Assembly: GCA_905221605.1 (NCBI GenBank)
Contig: CAJNDS010000591.1
Location: forward strand, 145,001 to 209,000
Source: Symbiodinium natans
Lineage: Eukaryota > Sar > Dinophyceae > Suessiales > Symbiodiniaceae
DNA length: 64,000 nucleotides
Direction of reading: 5' to 3'
Part shown: positions 60,801-64,000 of the stretch, piece after piece
Layout: the number at the start of each line of letters is the position of its first letter
Numbering within the stretch: the first letter of the stretch is position 1
Program-made: the position numbers and the translations under genes
Notes under the pieces: generated by a model
Database searches by the model: none
What the model was told of the DNA's origin: nothing
What the model saw: the letters and a program-made list of their open reading frames with translations, nothing else

Positions 60801-63670
60801 AGTAGCCACTGTTTTTGGATTGGGCAGGCCCTTGGGATTTCATATCTTTACCCTTGTCGGGTTTCAAGAGGGTCATGCTTGGGAACAGTCTTCAGAGGGT
60901 TTTTCTCTGGCCATCCTGGGCCATCCTAGTAAACTGCTTAAGGGTTTAGGGTTTAGGGATTAGGGTTTAGGGATTAGGGTTTAGGGATTAGGGTTTAGCA
61001 AAAAGGGTTTAGGGAGTAGGGTTTAGGGCTTAGGGTTGCCTGAGGTTACCCTTTGAGTGCAGGGGTGGGGGTTGCCTGGCTGGCTGCCCTAGCGTGGAGC
61101 CTTCTGTTGCAGAGAGTGCTTGCAGAAACCCCTAAACCCTAAACCCTAAACCCTAAACCCTAAACCCTAAACCCTAAACCCTAAACCCTAAACCCCAGGC
61201 ACCTCCGAGCCCTAAACAAATGAAGCCCTAAGCCCAGCAAAGCTGCGTCCTTAGGTCGACACGTTTGCGGAAGCCCGCTCGCACGACATCCTGAATCTGG
61301 CAGCGCTTCGATTGGCGAGCGAGTTTGTTTGAATGGTTTGCTTGGAGGTTCATGGGCACTTTAGCACCAGATGGCGTGTGTACTTATAACCCTACTTAAG
61401 GGACTTAGGGAGCTTGTAAGTGCAGTTCTACTTTGGGGGTTATGAGTGCCCTGAGGGGTTTATGTGGCTTGGTGTTTGAGAGCGAGGCACTTGAGAGAGC
61501 CCTCGTTGAAAATCGGGCCTCAGTGGTTTTTGCTTTGAAGTTGGGATCGACTATATTTTAAATGCACCTGCGACAGGACTGCTGAATGCTGACGCTGGCG
61601 GTTTCTGAGCTTTTGGGCTGTCTGCAAGGGGAATATTTGCCTTGTTTCAGGTGACACCCTAGCTTGGGAACTCCTATCTCGGGGTCGGTGTCAGGATACC
61701 TGAATGAAGGGGCGTCGGACGCAGTGGGTCTCTCAGGAGGAGATGGAGGATGACCTGGAGAAGGACACGAAGCTCCCTGGCCATCGGGTTGTGTAGAAGA
61801 TATGCCTCGGTGTATCACGGTTGCATGGCCTTCCTTCATTCCCCGAAGCCTGAACCCAAAAGCCCTTGATCCAGGCGCAAAGCAGGCGTATAGGGCTGAG
61901 GAATCAGGTTGAGCGAGGATGATTCCGAAAGGAGTGGGGTGGCAGTGTGTCTGCTTCCCCCTCAACTTGGCGCTCATGACACCCCTTACGCAGGCCCCTG
62001 GGCGCGGGCAGCCTGTGAAACTCGAGGAAACCCTCACAAAACCCCGAGATCCCTCAAAGCCCATCCAAAAACCCCTTCAAAGACTTCAACGGTCCTTGGG
62101 GTGCCCCCCAAAAGAGGTTCCTTGAGAAGCTCTTCAAGCGGATCGACCAGGCCTCCAAGGTTTTTGTTGGGTTTCAGGTTTAGGCTCAGGGTCAGGGCTT
62201 GGGGGCTTGGGGGCTTGGGGGCTTGGGGCATGGGGTGTAAACAGGGTTTAGGGTTTAGGGTTTCGGGTTTAGGGTTTAGGGATGCAGCAAGAAGGGCTTT
62301 TTGGGACCCGAAACTTTGGGTTCAGGACCAAGGCCTTGGGGCTTCAGGTTCCTGCAAGATTCCATGCCCCCTCCCCCCCCGTTTTTTTTTTTTTTTTTTC
62401 TCTCTCTCTCTCTCTATCCCTCTCTTTCTCTCTCTGTCCTGTCTCTCTCTCTCTCTCTCTCCCTCTCGCAGTCGGAAACACCCCGACCCTGAAACCGCAA
62501 GACCCCTTAAATCCCGAGCATACTAGACATCGCGAAGCCCGCCCCAGACCCGGAGTGCCTCCGTGAGGACGGGAGTGGCAGGGTCACTCTGGACGAACTT
62601 ATAGAAGGTGCACGCAACCCGTCGGATTTTTTCTTCTCGTCCAGTTACTAAGCCGAAAGAGCTCCTAAGTAGCGGGGGTTTAATATCAGGGGGAGGGGGC
62701 TAAATGCTCCAAGGCGAAAGAGCTCCCTAGTAGGGGGGGGTTGAATATTAGGGGGAGGGGACCCAAAGAGCCCAAGACCCCGTTAAGAAGGAATATGCAT
62801 GAAATTATAAAGGGATCCTGAAAATAATTTGAGGTATATGCCTTAATTAAGGGGCATTCTTACTGCTGGTTAGCCGGGAATGAGCCCTATATATACCCTT
62901 TAAGGGACTATAGAGGGTACCTCATTCCCCCATTCCCTACTAACCAACAGTAAGTATTGAACTCCTCGAGGACTCATTGCTCCCTAAACCCTAAACCCTA
63001 AACCCTAAACCCTAAACCCTAAACCCTAAACCCTAAACCCTAAACCCTAAACCCTCAAGACCAACTCCAAGGTAAAGACCCCGAGTTCCAGAGTCGTCTC
63101 CGCGCTGCTCGGCCGTGACGCGTAGACAAAGGGGGCCCCTGCAACCCTAAACCCTAAACCCTAAACCCTAAACCCTAAACCCTAAACCCTAAACCCTAAA
63201 CCCTAAACCCTAAACCCTAAACCCTAAACCCTAAACCCTAAGCCCTAAACCCTAAACCCTAAGCCCTAAGCCCTGAACCAACAATGCCTTTGCGGCCAGC
63301 GCCTGACGCAGGTCACAGCTTGAACTTGTCAAGCCTGTTGCCTTAGGGCATCGCGGGCTAGTTACGCGGTCCTTCGAACGGGGGGACTCCTGAAAAATCC
63401 CCCTTATATACCCCATAAAACCCAAGGGCCCCATACTTCAGAACTTTCTGAAGAAGGAGCATCTGCTTGGAGGTTCATGGCGCTTATTAAGCAGTTATAA
63501 CTGTACTTCTAAGTGTACTTATAACCATCTTAGGGCAGTTAAGGAGCTTATAAGTGGGTTATAAGTAGAGTTATCATTGGTTAAAAAAGTACTATGAACC
63601 TCCAAGTGCCCAAGGTTATGGACATCGACGAAGTCGATCTGGAGCAGTTGTTCCAGATGATCGACGTGAC
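38761..63670 (+). CDS. Voltage-gated cation channel, one-domain, with C-terminal EF-hand (partial at 3' end)
   Basis: A voltage-gated Na/Ca-type cation channel of the single-domain kind common in dinoflagellates; plasma or organelle membrane, gated by voltage and probably tuned by Ca2+. Exons and motifs: 38761-~38885 (pre-S1), 39305-~39390 (S1, LIVVLVDAYCTCRDIDSRAA), 40552-~40640 (S2, MLSDLCLVIYSVELCGLIFA), ~40802-40885 (S3, LKDWMILVDILVVICGY), 52463-~52518 (S4, IFRLMRLLRKIRALRELQ, with Arg/Lys every third or fourth residue), 56292-~56345 (S4-S5), 56951-57028 (S5, LRFLFCFIVMTVWAMLIVE), 57651-~57703 (turret, VVNPLVQRMSADGIFDDC), ~58440-58477, 58983-59034 (pore, LLFQTVIAGDGWGEM), 59795-59871 (S6), 60477-60501, 61255-~61302, 62117-62150, 62568-62613 (EF loop), 63442-63464, 63615-~63666. 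Most 3' junctions rejoin exactly in frame. The gene spans at least 25 kb, with foreign bodies in its introns. Confidence 0.85.
39305..39390 (+). CDS. Channel exon, S1 segment
   Basis: Acceptor CCCAG|G directly at the end of CCCTGAA variants. Reads LIVVLVDAYCTCRDIDSRAA then HAAQLSNVQ, followed by TTTAGGG. Confidence 0.65.
39395..39475 (+). repeat. TTTAGGG array with TTGAGGG tail
   Basis: TTTAGGG units then four GGGTTGA units immediately before the pseudogene. Confidence 0.9.
39476..39881 (+). pseudogene. Frameshifted coiled-coil coding copy inside the S1-S2 intron
   Basis: No TTTAGGG-type intron interrupts this 400-base stretch. The first frame reads LGKRDCENLFQNAMSDLLDK then IQILQRLTAVEAQ. 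Near 39608-39614 the sense passes to a frame one base away, reading FANRYNMQTVSLLEMQRDCD, then LEELKEQERARRLRLKQESR and ending HSWAK with TAA at 39879-39881. Both halves are charged and helix-rich and look like one protein broken by a single-base shift. Retrocopy of an unidentified cytoskeletal or coiled-coil gene is likely; alternatively two exons with a very short intron. Confidence 0.55.
39885..40551. other. Intron: G-rich array, family H remnant, C-rich array
   Basis: 'CAAGCCCAGTTGCAAAAGGGT' (39945-39965; shared with 57143-57163), G-rich blocks (40000-40205), family H-like piece (40250-40370) and C-rich variants (40400-40550). Confidence 0.6.
40552..40640 (+). CDS. Channel exon, S2 segment
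   Basis: Acceptor CTACAG. Reads VETPDTFTMLSDLCLVIYSV then ELCGLIFAPQS. Hydrophobic with a conserved acidic residue in the S2 position. Confidence 0.75.
40802..40885 (+). CDS. Channel exon, S3 segment
   Basis: Reads GREILKDWMILVDILVVICG then YAP. The D..MI.VD pattern is typical of S3 in voltage sensors. Confidence 0.8.
41155..41205 (+). mobile_element. Family C remnant
   Basis: GGGATGTTCCCCCTTATATT followed by CAGTGCTTAATCGGGAGTAG. Left half only. Confidence 0.55.
41310..41640 (+). repeat. C-rich variants incl. CCCCTAAAG and CCCTAAAT blocks
   Basis: CCCTAAAG-type nine-base units (41375-41470) and CCCTAAAT units (41573-41630), each locally homogenised. Confidence 0.9.
41668..41715 (+). CDS. 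Possible coding exon in S3-S4 interval
   Basis: Frame reads PEAKKAFFNTLDSERPKQ, between C-rich and G-rich arrays. Not a typical channel segment; may be a nested gene piece. Confidence 0.35.
41957..42030 (+). CDS. Possible coding exon in S3-S4 interval
   Basis: Frame reads NQVEFILVQITPSAPRFALA then EV. Protein-like but not channel-like. Confidence 0.4.
42040..42245 (+). repeat. C-rich telomeric array with CCCTCAA block
   Basis: CCCTAAA (42045-42140) then CCCTCAA (42150-42228). Confidence 0.95.
42247..42345 (-). mobile_element. Inverted partial copy of the 35487-35585 family B unit
   Basis: On the minus strand it reads CTGATGTAGCTACAGCAGAT, then the left arm CTCTTTTGACTTAGTAAGTC and CATCCCCTAGAAACC, as at 35490-35580 on +. 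Confidence 0.75.
42561..42668 (+). mobile_element. Short inverted-repeat element at the left edge of the satellite body
   Basis: AATAGGGTCTATTTGGAA at the left faces TTCCAAATAGACCCTATT at the right. A third copy of the end lies at 51681-51698. Confidence 0.7.
42690..43150. repeat. AATTAATTG/AATTAATTC strand-switching array
   Basis: Nine-base AATTGAATT units change to AATTCAATT at several points marked by CATTTATTTCCAAAGGGGGG or its complement, so each array is a large inverted repeat around a G/C run. Confidence 0.9.
43185..43900. repeat. Palindromic GGCCAAATTTTGCC satellite, block 1
   Basis: Repeated palindromes of about 60 bases: CGATTTGGCCAAATTTTGCC and its complement separated by a short CGGAGGCTGCCCGG centre. 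Spacers such as TTTCTGGAGGCCCGAAATTA also occur inverted (CCGAAATTT / CCTTCAGAAAGG), so palindromes are nested at two scales. Open frames (AKFCPEAARQNLAKS) run on both strands because the satellite is symmetric. Confidence 0.95.
43905..44520. repeat. AATTAATT arrays with G/C-run switch points
   Basis: Four or more array segments, each bounded by TTTGGAAATAAATGAATTAA and TTCCAAATGGGGGG elements. Confidence 0.9.
44525..44882. repeat. CCCGGGC / CTAAATCACGAG tandem repeat, block 1
   Basis: About 12 units of 31 bases: CCAATACTAAATCACGAGCC then CGGGCCTCCCC. A few are shortened to CTAAATCACGAGCCCGGG. Confidence 0.95.
45045..45765. repeat. Palindromic GGCCAAATTTTGCC satellite, block 2
   Basis: Nearly identical to block 1 at an offset of 1860 bases. 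Only scattered substitutions (for example 45260, 45387, 45518) separate them: a recent tandem duplication that includes the flanking arrays. Confidence 0.95.
45770..46685. repeat. AATTAATT arrays, expanded copy
   Basis: Counterpart of 43905-44520 but about 300 bases longer, so the length difference between the two duplicates comes from this array. Confidence 0.9.
46695..47060. repeat. CCCGGGC / CTAAATCACGAG tandem repeat, block 2
   Basis: Same 31-base unit as block 1, including the shortened units in the same relative place. Confidence 0.95.
47060..49012. repeat. 54-base tandem repeat (CAAGCCCTGGTCCCTAAGAT unit)
   Basis: About 36 units: CAAGCCCTGGTCCCTAAGAT, TTTGGGCCCAGTTTTTGC, TCCAAAGAGTCAAATCG. 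The stretch 47890-48300 is much more degenerate, with small indels, than the units on either side. Confidence 0.95.
49013..51640. repeat. CT-rich long unit in three tandem copies
   Basis: The landmark GATAAAACACAAGAAAGGA occurs at 49031, 49936 and 51191, giving units of about 905 and 1255 bases. The second contains an extra 350-base segment. It is purine/pyrimidine asymmetric (CT-rich on +). Short open frames on both strands are not supported as genes. Confidence 0.85.
51710..51885. repeat. C runs, CCCTCAA units and CA microsatellite
   Basis: Two C runs (51709-51724, 51830-51844) bracket degenerate CCCTCAA units, then (CA)n (51845-51882). Confidence 0.9.
51990..52462. other. Intron end before S4: TTTAGGG array, A-rich stretch, C-rich array
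   Basis: G-rich units (51990-52085), degenerate AACCCT stretch (52140-52370), CCCTAAA units (52378-52445). 'TGCAGGATCTTCC', the S4 exon's acceptor and start, occurs first at 52332 and then at 52458. Confidence 0.6.
52463..52518 (+). CDS. Channel exon, S4 voltage sensor
   Basis: Acceptor TGTGCAG|G. Reads IFRLMRLLRKIRALRELQ: positive residues at three- or four-residue spacing on a hydrophobic helix, diagnostic for S4 and the start of the S4-S5 linker. Confidence 0.85.
53080..54720 (+). CDS. Ubiquitin-like / RCC1-repeat protein, nested in the channel's S4-S5 intron
   Basis: ATG at 53080. Residues about 1-72 form a ubiquitin-like fold signature (EVGLLSGRSVSLEAGPCETV, then a C-terminal LQSGDALILQ). 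About ten RCC1-type repeats of roughly 38-40 residues follow, each built on AFAAILGDGSVVTWGDA, GGDSSAVQ, QLKDVQQIQA. RCC1 propellers mediate protein binding, and such HERC-like proteins are abundant in dinoflagellates; the exact partner is unknown. The 1.43 kb first exon has no intron. One 167-base intron (54509-54675) begins with a family J element and continues as CCCTAAA units; splicing restores WGRAEHGGDSSAVQCQLR. After 54720 the sequence is out of register: a repeat-unit deletion, then a stop. The gene is either a retrocopy or a young expansion member with a decayed end. Same strand as the host gene. Confidence 0.8.
54509..54675 (+). mobile_element. Introner family J (left half) fused to a telomeric array, in the RCC1 gene
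   Basis: Starts GTGC, body CTTCATCCCCCTTGGG, then CCCTAAA units (54554-54660) and CACAG. The exon resumes GTGC at 54676: a perfect 4-base duplication. The element's own right half has been replaced by telomere-like repeats. Confidence 0.82.
54721..54900 (+). pseudogene. Decayed RCC1 repeats downstream of the nested gene
   Basis: CCTGGGGCGATGCTCGTGGC (54740-54760) and GGTGGGTCTGTTATGATCCG (54818-54840) are degenerate copies of the GATGGGTCTGTTGTGACCTG repeat phrase, with frameshifts, and are split by a TTTAGGG array (54765-54815). Confidence 0.65.
54925..55095 (+). mobile_element. Family E element with an internal insertion
   Basis: Left CTTGGTACCCCAGTGGTACC, right GGTTACTGGGCTACCAAG. About 60 bases near 54975-55030 are extra relative to the copies at 1437 and 3676. 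TSD-like AAAC/TAAC flanks. Confidence 0.75.
55180..56290. other. Non-coding: degenerate AACCCTNAAA and CTTTAAAC arrays
   Basis: Unique sequence, C-rich block (55660-55735), then a long, highly degenerate stretch. It ends in CTTTAAAC units (56090-56200) and a duplicate of the S4-S5 exon's acceptor region (56212-56235 versus 56284-56307). Confidence 0.55.
56292..56345 (+). CDS. Channel exon, S4-S5 linker
   Basis: Reads YKLVTMMSTCLKTLMWSW after GTCCAG. The amphipathic linker pattern fits dinoflagellate channels. Confidence 0.65.
56346..56950. other. Intron: G-rich array, degenerate C-rich stretch, TA tract
   Basis: TTTAGGG units (56375-56445, 56490-56515), degenerate CCCTAAA-like stretch (56610-56800), G run (56821-56836), TA tract (56885-56938). 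Confidence 0.6.
56951..57028 (+). CDS. Channel exon, S5 helix
   Basis: Acceptor ACAG|G, donor GAG|GCAG. Reads VRIALRFLFCFIVMTVWAML then IVE; joins the next exon in phase 0. Confidence 0.8.
57651..57703 (+). CDS. Channel exon, pore turret
   Basis: Acceptor AAAAG|G. Reads VVNPLVQRMSADGIFDDC, the extracellular loop after S5. Confidence 0.75.
57765..58430. other. Intron: GGGGTTTA array, A-like remnant, C- and G-rich blocks
   Basis: Eight-base GGGGTTTA/GGGGCTTA units (57765-57860), family A remnant near 57940-57975, C-rich (58010-58110), G-rich (58200-58272, 58365-58412). Confidence 0.6.
58440..58477 (+). CDS. Channel exon, pore helix start
   Basis: Ends CTCCATGC before a GC donor. With the next exon it reads SSVLHA|NLLLFQTVIAG in frame. 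The left boundary is uncertain. Confidence 0.65.
58983..59034 (+). CDS. Channel exon, selectivity filter
   Basis: A 52-base exon reading NLLLFQTVIAGDGWGEM. The GDGW core occupies the selectivity-filter position. Donor ATG|GCAACT (GC type). Confidence 0.85.
59137..59245 (+). mobile_element. Family M element
   Basis: 'GTGTTCCCTTATGGTCCCTT', 'AATGAACCCCCCTCCC' and 'ATTCTAACTCTTAAGGCCCC' match 10610-10830. Confidence 0.55.
59795..59871 (+). CDS. Channel exon, S6 helix
   Basis: A 77-base exon reading ATPIILRYPETAIIFIGSLL then TLVFG. Acceptor ACAG|GCC, donor GGGGT|GCACC. Confidence 0.85.
59885..60170 (+). repeat. Longest telomere-like array in the window (CCCTAAA)
   Basis: About 38 units, almost pure, in the intron between the two S6 exons, with a short CCCTAAAA block (60060-60085). 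Confidence 0.97.
60477..60501 (+). CDS. Channel micro-exon, end of S6 (25 bases)
   Basis: Reads LNLIVAVV; needed to join GV|LNLIVAVV|VDTFAEA in frame. Acceptor TTGAG|G, donor GTC|GTGGCG. Confidence 0.8.
61255..61302 (+). CDS. Channel exon, post-S6
   Basis: Acceptor TTAG|G; reads VDTFAEARSHDILNLA. The donor is probably GC at 61303. Another exon may be missed between here and 62117. Confidence 0.75.
61339..61456 (+). mobile_element. Family A element
   Basis: Left GCTTGGAGGTTCATGGGCAC, inner arms TACTTATAACCCTACTTAAG and GTGCAGTTCTACTTTGGG, right TATGAGTGCCCTGAGG (decayed). Confidence 0.65.
61457..62116. other. Intron, no exon fixed
   Basis: Mostly unique sequence without telomere-like arrays until 62165. 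Long open frames on both strands (61558-62064 minus, 61909-62526 plus) are not convincing proteins. Confidence 0.4.
62117..62150 (+). CDS. Channel exon, first half of EF-hand
   Basis: A 34-base exon reading FLEKLFKRIDQ. Donor CAG|GCCTCC. It supplies Asp 1 of the calcium loop. Confidence 0.75.
62385..62470. repeat. T run and CT microsatellite
   Basis: About 18 T, then (CT)n to 62466, just upstream of the EF-hand exon; polypyrimidine. Confidence 0.95.
62568..62613 (+). CDS. Channel exon, second half of EF-hand
   Basis: Joined to the previous exon it gives DQDGSGRVTLDE, a full canonical 12-residue Ca2+ loop (D1, D3, S5, G6, V8, E12). Acceptor GTGAG|GAC, donor C|GCAACC. Confidence 0.82.
62640..62765 (+). 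repeat. Direct duplication of a 65-base segment
   Basis: GCCGAAAGAGCTCCTAAGTA and GGGGGTTTAATATCAGGGGG at 62651-62695 repeat as GGCGAAAGAGCTCCCTAGTA and GGGGTTGAATATTAGGGGGA at 62713-62757. Confidence 0.85.
62866..62950 (+). mobile_element. Short hairpin element
   Basis: CTTACTGCTGGTTAGCCGGG faces CCCTACTAACCAACAGTAAG, with an inner ATATACCC / GAGGGTA core. Confidence 0.65.
62980..63275. repeat. Two CCCTAAA arrays
   Basis: 62980-63055 and 63143-63272, split by about 90 bases of GC-rich unique sequence that may hold an exon. Confidence 0.95.
63442..63464 (+). CDS. Channel micro-exon (23 bases)
   Basis: Between CTTCAG and the GC that starts a family A element; reads LSEEGAS in the phase set by the previous exon. 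Weak on its own but in frame with both neighbours. Confidence 0.5.
63465..63614 (+). mobile_element. Family A element acting as a complete intron
   Basis: The intron starts GCTTGGAGGTTCATGGCGCT and ends ACTATGAACCTCCAAG then TGCCCAAG. Arms pair over tens of bases (TTATAACTGTACTTCTAAGT region with TTATAAGTAGAGTTAT region). Confidence 0.75.
63615..63666 (+). CDS. Channel exon, C-terminal EF-like segment
   Basis: Reads VMDIDEVDLEQLFQMIDV, the start of a second EF-hand helix typical of dinoflagellate channels. The loop itself would be in the next exon, probably beyond the window. Confidence 0.8.
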
Positions 63671-64000
63671 TTGGCCTGCACGGCCTGCACGTTTTGATCA
63701 ACTTCTGCAGTTTAGGGTTTAGGGTTTCGGGTTTAGGGTTTAGGGTTTCGGGTTTAGGGTTTAGGGTTTAGGGTTTGCAATTCCGGCCGACTCGCATCAC
63801 GTGCGTCGCAGCTGCGACTGCAACCCCCCGGCCAAATAGTCCCCAACCCCTTAGACTTACGAAGTCAAAAGAGCTGCCAAGTTCACCCTGACCCCAAAGC
63901 CCTAACCCCCTCCACCCTAAACCTCTAAACCCTAAACCCCTAGCAGTCAGAGGTCCCAAGAGTCCCGCCCCTCCAGCGCCATGAGGTGAATGGTTCGGGC
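63667..64000. other. Intron start, TTTAGGG array and family B remnant
   Basis: TTTAGGG/GGGTTTC units (63709-63775), family B right arm (63852-63886: TTAGACTTACGAAGTCAAAA then GAGCTGCCAAG), C-rich units (63905-63945). The gene continues off the right end. Confidence 0.65.

Noticed and set aside
61558-62526. 168- and 205-residue open frames on opposite strands
   Set aside because: They overlap each other, cross TTTAGGG and CT repeats, and lack family resemblance; the real channel exon 62117-62150 is in this area but in another frame.
1-64000. A true chromosome end
   Set aside because: The arrays are interstitial, of both polarities, and lie in introns of one transcription unit; nothing terminates at either window edge.
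1-64000. Land-plant origin (TTTAGGG is also the plant telomere unit)
   Set aside because: GC/GA donors, tiny exons, the RCC1-repeat gene type and the single-domain EF-hand channel fit dinoflagellates much better.

Overview
The window looks like nuclear DNA of a dinoflagellate, probably the Suessiales/Symbiodiniaceae group (inference). Four observations point there: interspersed TTTAGGG-type repeats; very short exons on the + strand joined through GC, GA and GT donors with AG|G acceptors; a ubiquitin-like/RCC1-repeat gene of the 'FAAILGDGSVVTWG' type; and a one-domain voltage-gated cation channel with C-terminal EF-hand sequence. I see no convincing minus-strand gene, no bacterial-type feature and no CRISPR array.

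Layout. About 0.5-4.1 kb: a DMT-superfamily (nucleotide-sugar/triose-phosphate translocator-like) membrane transporter whose exons rejoin in frame. About 5.3-32.5 kb: a long series of short coding exons spaced by introns of a few hundred bases. Exons between about 14.7 and 21.3 kb resemble the N-terminal tail of a dynein heavy chain; most of the others I cannot name. One exon near 32.4 kb ends in a stop. About 33-64 kb: exons leading into the cation channel, with S1 at 39.3 kb, S2 at 40.6, S3 at 40.8, S4 at 52.5, S5 at 57.0, pore at 59.0, S6 at 59.8-60.5 and EF-hand region at 62.1-63.7, running off the right end.

Inside the channel's introns sit (i) a frameshifted coding-like copy at 39.5-39.9 kb, (ii) a 9.1 kb composite satellite body (42.56-51.70 kb) bounded by matching inverted repeats, and (iii) an almost intronless ubiquitin-like/RCC1 gene at 53.1-54.7 kb whose 3' end has decayed.

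The most interesting feature is how the introns are built. Several families of short inverted-repeat elements form the introns. In the cleanest cases the element supplies the 3' AG, while a 4-base target duplication supplies the 5' dinucleotide (GT or GA). This is introner behaviour caught at base resolution. Two terminal classes recur: CTTGG...CCAAG and CTATAC...GTATAG. Over this lies a second layer: telomere-like arrays are oriented so that an exon is usually preceded by CCCTAAA and followed by TTTAGGG. This is the polarity of telomeres at the two ends of a linear molecule, or equivalently introns that begin TTTAGGG and end CCCTAAA. At some sites the exon/intron junction is duplicated on both sides of an array. 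Exon positions outside the channel, DMT and RCC1 genes are approximate and come from reading alone.
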